Below, piece after piece: positions 52,228 to 63,869 of a DNA stretch of 64,000 nt; the stretch's first letter is position 1, and every line of letters starts with the position of its first letter. This DNA is from Devosia psychrophila. Lineage in GTDB: Bacteria > Pseudomonadota > Alphaproteobacteria > Rhizobiales > Devosiaceae. The position numbers and the translations under genes were made by a program. The notes beneath the pieces are model-generated. The model saw nothing but the letters and a program-made list of their open reading frames with translations. It did no database searches and was not told the DNA's origin. The DNA lies in NCBI RefSeq assembly GCF_000971275.1, contig NZ_LAPV01000134.1:1-64000 (forward strand), written 5' to 3'.

Positions 52228-53639
52228 CGTTGGGGATGACCGCTATCCTCGTGCGATCCGGCGGCGTCCGCCGCAAAAGTCCGACTGGTGCTGCGGCCTG
52301 CGGCCTTGGCGGCATAGAGGGCGATGTCGGCCTGCTGAAACAGACTTTCCGAGGATCCGCCACGATATTGCGCGACGCCGACCGATGCGCCCAGAGTCAA
52401 CCGATGGTCGCCGCGGACGAAGGGTCTACCGATCATCGATACGATATGTGCTGCCAGCGCCTCGCTCTCGGCAGCGGAGACATCGGCGCCCAGCAGGACG
52501 GCAAACTCGTCGCCGCCAATGCGGGCGACCAGTTCGGCACCGCCGCAGCTTGCCACGAGACGTTGCGCTGCTTCCTTGAGGCATTCATCGCCCAAGGCAT
52601 GGCCGTAGGTGTCGTTGACCTGCTTGAAACCGTCGAGGTCGATCAGCAGCATGGTGCCGATGGATTCGCGGCCCTCGTCCAGCCGCATCAGCCGCGCTTG
52701 GAATAGGCTGCGGTTGGCAAGGCCGGTCATCACGTCGAACTCGGCCAGGTAGCGAATGCGGTCGGCCGTCAGCTTTTCTTCGGTGATGTCCTGCTTCATG
52801 CCGAAAATTCGGTGGGCGACGCCGTCACGACTTTCAACGGCGCCGGTGATTCTCATCCAGCGCCGCTTGCCGGTCGTGGTGATGATTTCGCAATCCACCG
52901 AGAAATCGGTGCAATCGGCGACGGCCTTGGAGCGTGCCGCTTCCATCTCGCGTCGTGATTTTTCGGTATATAGGGTCAGTGTGAGTTCACGCGTCACGGC
53001 TGAGTTACGCGGTATCTCGAACAGATCGTAGACGCCATTGGTCCAGATGAGGCTGTTGTCACTGAGGTTGCACTGCCAGATACCGATGCGGGCGGTCGAT
53101 GAGGCCCGGTCGAACAGGGTGCGCCGCTGTTCTTCGAGCGCTGCATAATCCGCAATGGTGCGTTTCTGTGCCTCGATTTCGCGGCGCTGCCGGTCGGTCA
53201 AGTGCTGTGACACAGCCTCCTGCGCCAATCCAGCAATATGATCAGCCATGCTGGCACTGCGCGGGCGGATGTCGAACAGGGTGAGCAAATAGGATTGATC
53301 TGCCGCTTCGCCGGGTAACAACAGCCCGACATAGAAGCGGGCCGCTGAAGGCCCCGTCGCCTGGGTGTCGGCAATGATCATTGTCTTGCCGGAGACGATG
53401 GTTAGCGCGTCGAGATTGGCAAGGTTACTGGCAGCGCTGCCGGTCGAAGCGAATGTCGCGGGGATACCGGCATCAACCAGCGCCAAGCTGGCTCCGCCAA
53501 TGCCGAGCAGGTCACAAAAGCGCTGCAGCCGTGGGGCCAGATCGCTCGAAGCGGCCTGAGCCTGTGCAGGGTGTTTGATAGGACGGTGCAATTGGGCATT
53601 CCCGATAGTGCGCGAACGATAGCGCCGGCTGGTTAACAC
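52209..53639 (-). CDS. GAF-like/PAS/GGDEF diguanylate cyclase
   Basis: A 476-residue soluble protein. An N-terminal GAF-like region (about 30-150), a PAS domain (about 175-295, IWQCNLSDNSLIWTNGVYDL) and a GGDEF domain (about 305-460) follow in order. The active site is intact in RIGGDEFAVLLGADV, so it should make cyclic di-GMP. No inhibitory-site RxxD just before the active site is obvious. The start is uncertain: the GTG at 53639 is used, but no strong ribosome site is present there or at a TTG about 16 codons inside. Convergent with ssb. Confidence 0.85.
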   Translation of the reverse strand: MLTSRRYRSRTIGNAQLHRPIKHPAQAQAASSDLAPRLQRFCDLLGIGGASLALVDAGIPATFASTGSAASNLANLDALTIVSGKTMIIADTQATGPSAARFYVGLLLPGEAADQSYLLTLFDIRPRSASMADHIAGLAQEAVSQHLTDRQRREIEAQKRTIADYAALEEQRRTLFDRASSTARIGIWQCNLSDNSLIWTNGVYDLFEIPRNSAVTRELTLTLYTEKSRREMEAARSKAVADCTDFSVDCEIITTTGKRRWMRITGAVESRDGVAHRIFGMKQDITEEKLTADRIRYLAEFDVMTGLANRSLFQARLMRLDEGRESIGTMLLIDLDGFKQVNDTYGHALGDECLKEAAQRLVASCGGAELVARIGGDEFAVLLGADVSAAESEALAAHIVSMIGRPFVRGDHRLTLGASVGVAQYRGGSSESLFQQADIALYAAKAAGRSTSRTFAADAAGSHEDSGHPQRKTGRL

Positions 53640-53686
53640 TTTGTCCGCCGCAAGCTGCTGGCAAACAAAAAGAAAATCCGTCGGGT

Positions 53687-54211
53687 CTATTTCTTTGTAA
53701 ACGGTACCTCGGCGCGCAGGCTGTCGCCGCTTTCGACGTAAACCACCGAAAACGTCACCTCCATGGCCTCCGGCCGGAGATTGATCTGGGCCGTGATGTT
53801 CAGGTCTTTGCCCTCTTCGTCTTCGTCGCGCTCGCGCAGGTTGAACACCATGCCATCGCCGCGCTTTTGGCCGACTGCAACGCCGGTAAAAGTCGCATTG
53901 GAGCTCATCGCCGCCTCGAAGCGCTTGCTGGCCTCGACATAGACCATGGTGCCAGCCACCGAGAGCTGCGTGCCGGCCAGCGAGCAGCGCCCGCTATAGT
54001 TGACCTTGTCCTGGTTGCCCTGCGTCACCGACATGCGGCAGACAACCGTCTCGGTAGTGGCGCCGATCAGGACGCCACGCCCGCGCCATTCCCCGATATA
54101 GGACTGGATCAAAGCCACATCGGCTGGCGCAGCGAGGGCCGGGGCGGCGGCGCCAATCGCGATCAGGCTGGCCAGCACCAGGGCGCGCGACACGGTTCTG
54201 ATAAAGCTCAT
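53687..54211 (-). CDS. Secreted protein, unknown function
   Basis: A 174-residue protein with a signal peptide (about residues 1-27, SRALVLASLIAIGAAAPALAA). The mature part looks like a beta-rich, lipocalin-like barrel: SYIGEWRGRGVL with a conserved-looking GEW-G-G start, then short strands up to VTFSVVYVESGD. Two mature cysteines (CRMSVTQG and GRCSLAG) may pair. No catalytic motif is seen. It is 47 bases upstream of the cyclase gene and downstream of the RND exporter on the same strand. Confidence 0.7.
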   Translation of the reverse strand: MSFIRTVSRALVLASLIAIGAAAPALAAPADVALIQSYIGEWRGRGVLIGATTETVVCRMSVTQGNQDKVNYSGRCSLAGTQLSVAGTMVYVEASKRFEAAMSSNATFTGVAVGQKRGDGMVFNLRERDEDEEGKDLNITAQINLRPEAMEVTFSVVYVESGDSLRAEVPFTKK

Positions 54212-54295
54212 CCCAGAGGTCTCCAGCACTTACGGCAGTCGAATCAGCCGCCAAATATGTAATCCGCCAAGGGTTTTGCCCGCAAGCGCAGCGGC

Positions 54296-56692
54296 TCAGG
54301 CAGGCGTGGAATGCCCTTCGGTGCCGCCTTCACCGGTGATGGTGTCCCCGGTCGGGTCGTCCGGCGTTGCGTCGTGGTCGGCCGTACCAACGCGAATCCT
54401 ACCCAGGGGGTGGAAGAACTTGCCGCCCGCCGCCAGCAAGGCCGGCAGGATGAACAGGTCCCCGATCACTGCAAAAGCCAGTGTCGAAACAAACAGCGTG
54501 CCGAACAGCGCAACCTGGGGCAGGTCCGAAAAGACGACGATGACCACGCCGGCGCAGAGGATTATGGTGGTGGCGACGATGGCGCCGCCGATGCGATCCA
54601 GCGTGTGCTTGATCGCCTCCAGATGCGGTCGGCCTTCCTCGCGCCGGGAATGCAGGTAATGCGACAGGAAATGCACCGTGTCGTCCACCGCGATGCCGAA
54701 GGCGATGGTGAGCGCGATGACCGTGGTCAGTTGCAGCCCCTGGCCACTGAAATACAGCCACGCCTCGGTGCCCAGCACCGGGAAGAGGTTAGGAATGGCC
54801 GAGGCCAGCGCCACCCGGAATGACTGGAAGGCAAAGCCGATCAGCGCCAGATTGACCAGGACGGACAATGTGAGGTCGAGCTGCAATCCGGTGACGATCT
54901 GGTCGGTCGCGAAGGTGATCAGCACCCGCAATCCGCCGATCTCGGCGCCCTCGATGCCGGCCGCCTGCATCTCTGCAGTTACGTCGAGCACCAATTGCTT
55001 GAGGTAGTCTGAGTCGATGATGGTCGGCATGAATCCGGTGACCAGAGCCTGGCCGCCATCATCCGTGACGAAGCGCTTGCGCATGAAGGGGCCGACCGAG
55101 TCGAACACTTCCTTGCGGGAAAATCCGCTGTCGGTGTAGTCGACGATGCTGGCGGCTGAGATGACCTTGTTCTGGCCGATATGGCTCTCGAGAATCCGAT
55201 GCACGGTGCGAATTTTCTCGAAGTCGACATCATCGACATTGGGGTCGGTTCCGGCCAGCGGCACGCGGATGTAAAGCGGCGCTACGCCACCCACGCCTTC
55301 GTCGATTTCGGCCGAGGTCGAAAGCGCGCTGGAATCGGAGGCGACAAAATCCTCGAAAGCGAAATGCGGTTTGATCAACCCATAGGGGATCAGCAGCAGC
55401 AGGGTGACCACGATGGCAAGCACCGATACCTGACGGCCAAAGCGGCTGGCGATGAACCAGGCCAGGGGCAGGGGGGCCGTCAACACCAGGCTGGACCGCT
55501 TGGGCGGCTTGAAGCCAATCCGGATCGCCAGCTTGAGCAACAGCGGCAGGAAGGTCATCAGGCAGACGAACAGCAGGAAGGTGCCGATGGCGCCGGCGAT
55601 GGCGAATTCGCGAATGCCCTGACCGGGCGTCAGCGCCAGCGAGGCGAAACTGACGAACGTGGTGAGCATGGTCAGCGCCGCAGCAGGCCCGACCAGCTTG
55701 ACCGTTGCATCCACCGCCTTGTTGGGCTCCATGCCATCGCGCCAATAGGCCAGCCAGTTGAACACGAAGAACATCGACTCGGCAAAGCTGATCACCAGCA
55801 CCAACGTGGTGACGATGATGGTCAGAAAGGAAAACGAGCCAAAAAAGAACAGGATCAGGCCCATCGACCATATCACGGCAAGGACTGGCGTGGCCGCCAC
55901 CAGCAGCGCGCCGGACAGCGAGCGCAGCGCCAGCAGTGCGATGATCGAGCCGAGGGCCAAGCCCCACAGCGTGAACTTGACCTGGTCGTCGAGCGCCGCA
56001 TTGACCATTTCCGAGGTCCACAGCGGCGGTCCGGTCAGCTCGACACTGATATTGTCGTCGGCGTAATAGGCGATGGTCTCGCGCACGCTGGCAATCATCG
56101 CCTTGCTGCCTTCGCCGCGCGTCATTTCCTGATTAGGGAACATGATCAGCACCACGCCGGTAAGGTCGGGCGTGATCAGGTTGCGCATCATCGGATCGTT
56201 CTGCTGAAGGTCGGTCAGGGCCCGAGCTACATCGGCAAAATTGTCGAACCCCTCTGGCACGGCAGGCACCGAGCCCCCATTGCCGCTCGGTTTGCGCAGG
56301 GTGAACGGCGACATGGTGCCCACGGCATAATCATTGAGCTCAAGATCGAACGCCAGCTCGCGCACCCGCTCCAGCGTTTCCGGCTCAGTCAGGCGCGGCG
56401 ACGAAACCAGCACATAGATGTCGTTCTCGAACGTGCCGAAGGTGTCGGCCAGCTGCTCATAGGCGTCGTAGTAGTGCCCTGAATCGGCATAGACCCGCAG
56501 CAGGTCGCCATCGACATTGGCCTTGGGAATTTGTGTGAAGCAAAAGATCGAAAATGCCAGCACTGCCAGCGCAACGGCACGCGGATAGCGCAGCGTGGTA
56601 AGGCCGATATGCTCAAGGCCAAAACCGATGGAACGGTCATAGACGAAGTGCGCCCATAGACGCTTGAACACAGAACCAAACGACACGGGCAC
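54296..56692 (-). CDS. RND/MMPL-family exporter (HpnN-like)
   Basis: A 798-residue inner-membrane protein with about twelve transmembrane helices in two halves and two large periplasmic loops (about 60-230 and 440-600). The segments SIIALLALRSLSGALLVAATP and TIAFGIAVDDTVHFLSHYL (with the conserved Asp pair in TM10) are typical of MMPL and patched-type exporters that move lipids. Overall plan is like hopanoid transporter HpnN, but no hopanoid genes are nearby. The start is one of several GTG codons near 56692. A downstream secreted barrel protein could be a partner. Confidence 0.8.
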   Translation of the reverse strand: MPVSFGSVFKRLWAHFVYDRSIGFGLEHIGLTTLRYPRAVALAVLAFSIFCFTQIPKANVDGDLLRVYADSGHYYDAYEQLADTFGTFENDIYVLVSSPRLTEPETLERVRELAFDLELNDYAVGTMSPFTLRKPSGNGGSVPAVPEGFDNFADVARALTDLQQNDPMMRNLITPDLTGVVLIMFPNQEMTRGEGSKAMIASVRETIAYYADDNISVELTGPPLWTSEMVNAALDDQVKFTLWGLALGSIIALLALRSLSGALLVAATPVLAVIWSMGLILFFFGSFSFLTIIVTTLVLVISFAESMFFVFNWLAYWRDGMEPNKAVDATVKLVGPAAALTMLTTFVSFASLALTPGQGIREFAIAGAIGTFLLFVCLMTFLPLLLKLAIRIGFKPPKRSSLVLTAPLPLAWFIASRFGRQVSVLAIVVTLLLLIPYGLIKPHFAFEDFVASDSSALSTSAEIDEGVGGVAPLYIRVPLAGTDPNVDDVDFEKIRTVHRILESHIGQNKVISAASIVDYTDSGFSRKEVFDSVGPFMRKRFVTDDGGQALVTGFMPTIIDSDYLKQLVLDVTAEMQAAGIEGAEIGGLRVLITFATDQIVTGLQLDLTLSVLVNLALIGFAFQSFRVALASAIPNLFPVLGTEAWLYFSGQGLQLTTVIALTIAFGIAVDDTVHFLSHYLHSRREEGRPHLEAIKHTLDRIGGAIVATTIILCAGVVIVVFSDLPQVALFGTLFVSTLAFAVIGDLFILPALLAAGGKFFHPLGRIRVGTADHDATPDDPTGDTITGEGGTEGHSTPA

Positions 56693-56829
56693 CCGACTCC
56701 GCGAATACGGCAGACGTTGGGGATTGGTACGGGTTTGTGTGGTAGGCGTCCAGCAGCGCGATAGCTTGACCCCAGCGGCTGTGGATTTGGCTATGGGAAG
56801 GCCCCGCGCCGAAGCGCGAGGCCAGCAGA

Positions 56830-57708
56830 TCAGGCGCCGAGGGCAGCCTTGTTGGCGGTCAGGAAGCTTTCAAGAGTTTCCGGCTTGCGGCCGGAATAAC
56901 GCTCGACCGTATTGGTGGTGATGACGTGGTGGCCGTCTGCCGCATCAAGGTCAAAGGCCACGAGAAGCGTCGCCATGAAGCTGGGCACCCCAGCAGCCTC
57001 GAGGCCCCCCAAAAGCTGCTCGCCGGTGAGGCCGACGCGCGCTACCGGCTTGCCGGTCAGCTTTGTGTAAAGCGCCGCGACTTCTTCCTGGGAGACGGGG
57101 GTCGGGCCGGTGACGTCGACAATTTCCTTGCCGGTCGCAGAGAGCAGGGCGCCTGCCGCAGTGCGGGCCGTATCAAGACGGGTCACGTAGTTGCGGCCCT
57201 TACCATCGGTGGCGTCAAACAGCTGGCCGCTGGCAAGTGCTGCGCCGGCGCCGAAAATCGTCATGTCGGCATAGATATGATTGCGCAGCAGAGTGAAGTC
57301 GAGGCCCGAAGCGGCGATAGCCTGTTCGGTCCAATAGTGGTCATTAATGCCGCCTGCATCGGCATTGGGCCGGGCATTTGGCGCGGAGGTATAGGCGATA
57401 TACGTGACCCCGGCAGCCTTGGCGGCAGCGACGGCATTGGCCTGCTGCTCGGTGCGGTTATGCGCCACCGTGCTGATCAGCAGCAGGCGATCAACGCCGG
57501 CAAAGGCCTTGGCAACGCTGGCGGCATCATCAAAATCAAGATGGCGGACATCAACGCCTTTGGCGGCCAGATCGGCCAGCTTGGCTGTGTCGCGGGTGCC
57601 TGCGACGATCTTGGTAGCGCCGCGCACCAATAATTCTTCCACAGCGAGGCGGCCGAGATTGCCACCGGCGCCGGTCACCAGCAGGGTCTGATCTTTGAAT
57701 TGCGTCAT
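56830..57708 (-). CDS. NmrA-like NAD(P)-binding protein (QorB-type quinone reductase)
   Basis: A 292-residue atypical short-chain dehydrogenase of the NmrA/QorB group. The nucleotide-binding start is TLLVTGAGGNLGRLAVEELL (about 8-27), and NDHYWTEQAIAASGLDFTLLR (about 120-140) is the family's active region. Similar enzymes reduce quinones with NADPH. It is divergent from an HxlR regulator, the same arrangement as E. coli ytfG-ytfH. The palindrome TTGTTGCAACAA lies just upstream of its ribosome site. AGGAGTGCACAG precedes the ATG. Confidence 0.85.
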   Translation of the reverse strand: MTQFKDQTLLVTGAGGNLGRLAVEELLVRGATKIVAGTRDTAKLADLAAKGVDVRHLDFDDAASVAKAFAGVDRLLLISTVAHNRTEQQANAVAAAKAAGVTYIAYTSAPNARPNADAGGINDHYWTEQAIAASGLDFTLLRNHIYADMTIFGAGAALASGQLFDATDGKGRNYVTRLDTARTAAGALLSATGKEIVDVTGPTPVSQEEVAALYTKLTGKPVARVGLTGEQLLGGLEAAGVPSFMATLLVAFDLDAADGHHVITTNTVERYSGRKPETLESFLTANKAALGA

Positions 57709-57720
57709 CTGTGCACTCCT

Positions 57721-57732
57721 TGTTGCAACAAA
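57721..57732. promoter_or_regulatory. Perfect palindrome TTGTTGCAACAA before the qorB-like gene
   Basis: A 12-base perfect palindrome just beyond the ribosome site of the minus-strand reductase gene in the divergent promoter region. It could be the operator of the HxlR regulator, although the dyad at 57767 competes for that role. Confidence 0.35.
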
Positions 57733-57766
57733 CCCTTCCTTGCAGCAGATGCCGATGGAGAGTAAG

Positions 57767-57787
57767 TATCGATTAGAGAGTGATACC
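57767..57787. promoter_or_regulatory. Dyad GTATC-N11-GATAC in the qorB/hxlR divergent promoter
   Basis: Two 5-base half-sites spaced by eleven bases lie near the middle of the 147-base divergent region, a spacing suited to a winged-helix dimer such as HxlR. Its role is inferred from position only. Confidence 0.4.
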
Positions 57788-57855
57788 TATGCGGCTTCGA
57801 CGGGAAGCGAAAGAGGGCACCTTCACCGCCTAAAGGCACCTTGGAGTAACCACGC

Positions 57856-58260
57856 ATGTTGAACATGTCCGAACAGGCCGCGCTCTATGTCGAGCGCTGG
57901 AACAATGCCCCTGAAGGCCCCTCCAGCGATTGCCCGGTGCGCGGCGTGCTCGACAAGATTTCCGACAAATGGAGCATGCTGCTGGTTATGACCCTGGCCA
58001 GCGGCCCCAAGCGCTTCAACCAGTTGCGTCGTGAGGTCTCCGATATTTCCCAAAAAATGCTGACTCAGACTCTTCGCGATTTGCAGCGCGACGGAATGGT
58101 CGCGCGCCGCGTCTACGACACCAAACCACCATCGGTCGAATACCGCCTGACGCCGCTAGGCGAGTCCATTATCGTACCGTTTGGGCATCTGATTGAGTGG
58201 GCCGGCCACAACCACCCGCAGATAGGCGCTGCACGGGCGGTTTTCGACGGGACGAACTGA
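57856..58260 (+). CDS. HxlR-family redox-type transcription regulator
   Basis: A 134-residue winged-helix protein. The HxlR signature CPVRGVLDKISDKWSMLLVMTL (with Cys28 or nearby as the likely redox switch), KRFNQLRREVSDISQKMLTQTL and VEYRLTPLGESI are in order. Members such as HypR or QorR sense quinones, aldehydes or oxidants through the N-terminal Cys and control a neighbouring reductase gene, here at 56830-57708. TTGGAG precedes the ATG. Confidence 0.88.
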   Translation: MLNMSEQAALYVERWNNAPEGPSSDCPVRGVLDKISDKWSMLLVMTLASGPKRFNQLRREVSDISQKMLTQTLRDLQRDGMVARRVYDTKPPSVEYRLTPLGESIIVPFGHLIEWAGHNHPQIGAARAVFDGTN

Positions 58261-58289
58261 ATCCCGACATTGAGGTTGGCATTTTAATA

Positions 58290-58311
58290 GTATATACATT
58301 GTTGTATATAC
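58290..58311. promoter_or_regulatory. Probable VapB/VapBC operator: GTATATAC-N6-GTATATAC
   Basis: Two copies of the self-complementary octamer GTATATAC are spaced by six bases and end 20 bases before the vapB start, overlapping the likely promoter. Paired palindromes are the usual autoregulatory operators of AbrB-type antitoxin and toxin complexes. Confidence 0.7.
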
Positions 58312-58330
58312 CGCAATGCGAGGTTGATAA

Positions 58331-58591
58331 ATGGTCCAGCTTGCCAAGGTATTTCAGTCCGGAAATTCGCAGGCTGTGCGCCTGCCCAAGGAATTCAGGC
58401 TGGACGTGGATCAGGTCGAGGTCAGCCGCGAAGGCGACGCGATCATTCTGCGTCCCGTGGCAAATGATCAAGCACCTTGGGCCTCGCTGCGGGCTGCCAT
58501 CGCACGTGGCATGAGCCCTGACTTCATGGAAGCCGGACGTGAGCAACCCGAACAGCGGGATCGGCCGGACCTCGACGCTGCGTTTCCGTGA
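58331..58591 (+). CDS. vapB: VapB-type antitoxin (AbrB/SpoVT fold)
   Basis: An 86-residue protein. The N-terminal half is a swapped-hairpin AbrB-type DNA-binding domain (AKVFQSGNSQAVRLPKEFRL, about 5-24, then VEVSREGDAIILRP). The C-terminal half is an extended acidic tail that would wrap the toxin. It forms the antidote to VapC and represses its own operon. The vapC start (GTG) overlaps its stop codon by four bases, a sign of coupled translation. Confidence 0.9.
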   Translation: MVQLAKVFQSGNSQAVRLPKEFRLDVDQVEVSREGDAIILRPVANDQAPWASLRAAIARGMSPDFMEAGREQPEQRDRPDLDAAFP

Positions 58592-58992
58592 TCGACTATC
58601 TGCTGGACACCAATGCGGTGATCACGCTGCTGAACGATCGATCGCCGGCTTTGGTTGAACGGGTTACCAAGAGCACGCCAGGTAGTATCGGGGTTCCCAC
58701 TATCGTTGCGCATGAGCTCTACCTCGGCGCCTATCGGAGCCAGCGCGTGGAGTTCAATCTGGAAAGCCTGCGGCTCTTGTTTGCCGATTTCCCGACCTTG
58801 GACTTCAGCAGGGATGACGCTCATAGCGCCGGTCAGATCAGGTCTGGTTTGTTGCGTCTCGGCACACCGATCGGCCCCTATGACGTCCTGATCGCCGGCC
58901 AAGCCAAGGCACGAAACCTGACCCTCGTCACCAACAACACCAGCGAATTTGCGCGCGTCGAGGGACTAAGCATCGAGGACTGGACGCGCTAG
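58588..58992 (+). CDS. vapC: VapC-type PIN-domain toxin
   Basis: A 134-residue PIN-domain ribonuclease of the kind that cuts tRNA or rRNA and slows growth when the antitoxin is lost. The acidic residues of the active site are seen: Asp7 in LLDTNAV, Glu43 in AHELYLG and Asp99 in GPYDVLIAGQA. The C-terminus NNTSEFARVEGLSIEDW is typical. It begins with GTG inside the vapB stop codon. Complete and apparently functional. The cell target cannot be told from sequence. Confidence 0.9.
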   Translation: MIDYLLDTNAVITLLNDRSPALVERVTKSTPGSIGVPTIVAHELYLGAYRSQRVEFNLESLRLLFADFPTLDFSRDDAHSAGQIRSGLLRLGTPIGPYDVLIAGQAKARNLTLVTNNTSEFARVEGLSIEDWTR

Positions 58993-59051
58993 AGTATATC
59001 TTGCTTCATTCTCCACGCTGCGCCACGAACGACGGAAGACGGTGTCACACC

Positions 59052-60278
59052 ATGAGCAGGCAGGGACCGCTGATCGCACTGGCTGTTGCCAGCGTCGCGT
59101 CCATCGGCGGCACGCGGGTGTCGACTATTGCCATTCCCTGGCTGGTACTGACGACGACCGGAAGTCCGGTGCTGACTGGACTGGTCGGGTTTGCAGAGAT
59201 GGCGCCTTATGTGCTGGCGAAGGCACTGGGCGGGCCGTTGATTGACCGCATCGGGGCGCGACGCATCTCTATGTGGTGCGACGGACTTTCTGCCATCGCT
59301 GTGACGCTGGTGCCGCTGCTGTTCTGGGCGGGCATGCTCTCCATCTGGGTGCTACTGCCCGCGGTGGCATTGATCGGCGTGCTGCGGGCGCCATCCGATG
59401 CCGCCAAGCAGGCGCTGGTGCCGACGATAGCGGCGCTAGGGCAGGTGCCGCTGGAGCGGGTCACCGGGGTGATGGGTGCCAGCGACCGGCTGGCCGGCAC
59501 GATCGGTGCGGCCAGTGCCGGAGCGTTGATCGCGCTGCTTGGACCGGCGCCGGCTTTGCTGGCTAATGCGCTGGCATTCTGCCTGTCCGGGCTGGTGGTG
59601 GCGTTTGGCATTTCGGGGCGCCAGACGCAGGCCGAAAAACGCGACGTTGTCACCACTTATGGCACCGACTTCGCGGCAGGCTGGACCGTGCTCAGCAGCG
59701 ACCCGGTGCTGAAGGGGCTGGTCATCATGATTGCCGTGACCAACCTGTTCGATCAGGCCTATGGCGTGGTGCTGTTGCCGGTCTGGGTGAAAACCGCCGG
59801 CCTCGACGTCACCTGGGTCGGGATATTTCTAGCCACCTTTTCCGGCGCGTCCATCCTTGGCGCTGCCATTGCCGCCGTCATCGGCGCTCGTCTGCCGCGG
59901 CTGCTGATCTACACCATCGGGTTCCTGTTTGCCGGGCCGATGCCGATGGCCATCTTCGCCGTTGATGCGCCGCTTTCTGCTATCGTGGCGGTGCTGCTGG
60001 TCAGTGGCTTTGCCGCCGGCTTCCTCAATCCGATCATTGGCGCCATCCTGTTCGAGCGAATTCCATCGGCCATGGTGGGCCGCGTCATAGCATTGTTTGG
60101 GGCGTTGGCTTGGGCTTTAATGCCGTTTGGGGGGCTGTATGGCGGGCTGCTGATCGACAGTTACGGCATTGCAATCGCACTTGGCGCTACCGGATTGTTC
60201 TATCTGATCGCCACGCTGGCGCCGGTCGCGTTGCCTAGCTTCCGCCATATGAACCGAAAAGGCTCGGTCGCGGCCTGA
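59052..60278 (+). CDS. MFS transporter
   Basis: A 408-residue membrane protein with about twelve transmembrane helices. The loop between TM2 and TM3 reads KALGGPLIDRIGARRISM, the family A-motif (G-x3-D-R-x-G-x-R/K). It resembles the DHA3-type drug or siderophore exporters. The substrate is unknown. The ATG at 59052 starts directly before TM1; upstream codons to 59001 look non-coding. It stands between vapC and gyrA without a regulator. Confidence 0.82.
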   Translation: MSRQGPLIALAVASVASIGGTRVSTIAIPWLVLTTTGSPVLTGLVGFAEMAPYVLAKALGGPLIDRIGARRISMWCDGLSAIAVTLVPLLFWAGMLSIWVLLPAVALIGVLRAPSDAAKQALVPTIAALGQVPLERVTGVMGASDRLAGTIGAASAGALIALLGPAPALLANALAFCLSGLVVAFGISGRQTQAEKRDVVTTYGTDFAAGWTVLSSDPVLKGLVIMIAVTNLFDQAYGVVLLPVWVKTAGLDVTWVGIFLATFSGASILGAAIAAVIGARLPRLLIYTIGFLFAGPMPMAIFAVDAPLSAIVAVLLVSGFAAGFLNPIIGAILFERIPSAMVGRVIALFGALAWALMPFGGLYGGLLIDSYGIAIALGATGLFYLIATLAPVALPSFRHMNRKGSVAA

Positions 60279-60365
60279 TCTCCACAATTTTACTGGGACG
60301 AAATTCGCATTTTCCTGCGAAATAGCTTATCTGCAAGGTAACTCAATCAACCAAGAATCACCCCA

Positions 60366-63158
<2,793 letters not shown>

Positions 63159-63161
63159 ATG

Positions 63162-63183
63162 AAGGGGCGCTTCGGCGCCCCTT
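63162..63183 (+). terminator. Terminator after gyrA
   Basis: AAGGGGCGC pairs perfectly with GCGCCCCTT around a stable TTCG tetraloop, three bases after the gyrA stop codon. It also follows the end of the convergent DUF805 gene. Confidence 0.85.
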
Positions 63184-63189
63184 GTCGTT

Positions 63190-63696
63190 TCAGATGAAGC
63201 GTTCCGGCGAGCTCAACCCTTCGTAGCCTGCGGCCATTGGACGGCCGGCATTGCTGCCCATGCGTATCTGGCGCGGAATGGTGCTATAGCGGGGCAGGCG
63301 GACCTGCTGCTGCATGTAATAGGGCTCATACCGGCTCGGTTCGGATTCGTCGTGGGCATTGCGGCCGGGTTCCGAGGCGCAGCAGTTCCAGTAGAGCACG
63401 ATCAGGCCGGCGAACGGGATCAGGTACAGCAGAATCCACGCGCCGGATTTTCCCAGATCATGCAATCGCCGCACCTGAACCGTTATGCCGGGCACAAAAT
63501 GCACGAAGGCTACGAAAAGCGAGATGGGAAGTTGTGGCTTGCGTGGATTGGCAAATCCATCAAGCACGAAGACGTCGATCACCGCAGCGGCGGCGTAGAC
63601 CAGTGTTTGTACCAGGAAAAACATCCAATACTGCATGCGAGTGCTGCGTCCCGCAAACTCGAAGGTGCGCAGCATGCCGTCCAGGTAAGATCGCAT
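63190..63696 (-). CDS. DUF805 membrane protein
   Basis: A 168-residue protein with three predicted transmembrane helices. The family start RTFEFAGRSTRMQYWMFF (about residues 10-27) and the segment VQVRRLHDLGKSGAWILLYLIP (about 75-96) define DUF805. The function of the family is unknown. The C-terminal 60 residues are polar and not conserved. The start is uncertain: the ATG at 63696 or a GTG at 63708 with a GGGGA nearby. It converges on gyrA. Confidence 0.82.
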   Translation of the reverse strand: MRSYLDGMLRTFEFAGRSTRMQYWMFFLVQTLVYAAAAVIDVFVLDGFANPRKPQLPISLFVAFVHFVPGITVQVRRLHDLGKSGAWILLYLIPFAGLIVLYWNCCASEPGRNAHDESEPSRYEPYYMQQQVRLPRYSTIPRQIRMGSNAGRPMAAGYEGLSSPERFI

Positions 63697-63869
63697 CCAT
63701 GTCCCCACGCGGATGTCTCGTTACTGTCTTCCTAGCGGGTTCAGCCTAATTAATTCGTATTTGGAATAGTTAAGGTTTTAGCTTCCAGACACAGGTCTGG
63801 TTCTTGCTGGCCATTTTGTTGTCGACCTGAACCGATGGTCCGCGCCTTGCCATGAATCTGCCCGCGTGA

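Noticed and set aside
55181-56482. A 433-codon frame antisense to the RND exporter
   Set aside because: Low-complexity Gln/Arg/Gly composition typical of antisense frames; the exporter frame is clear.
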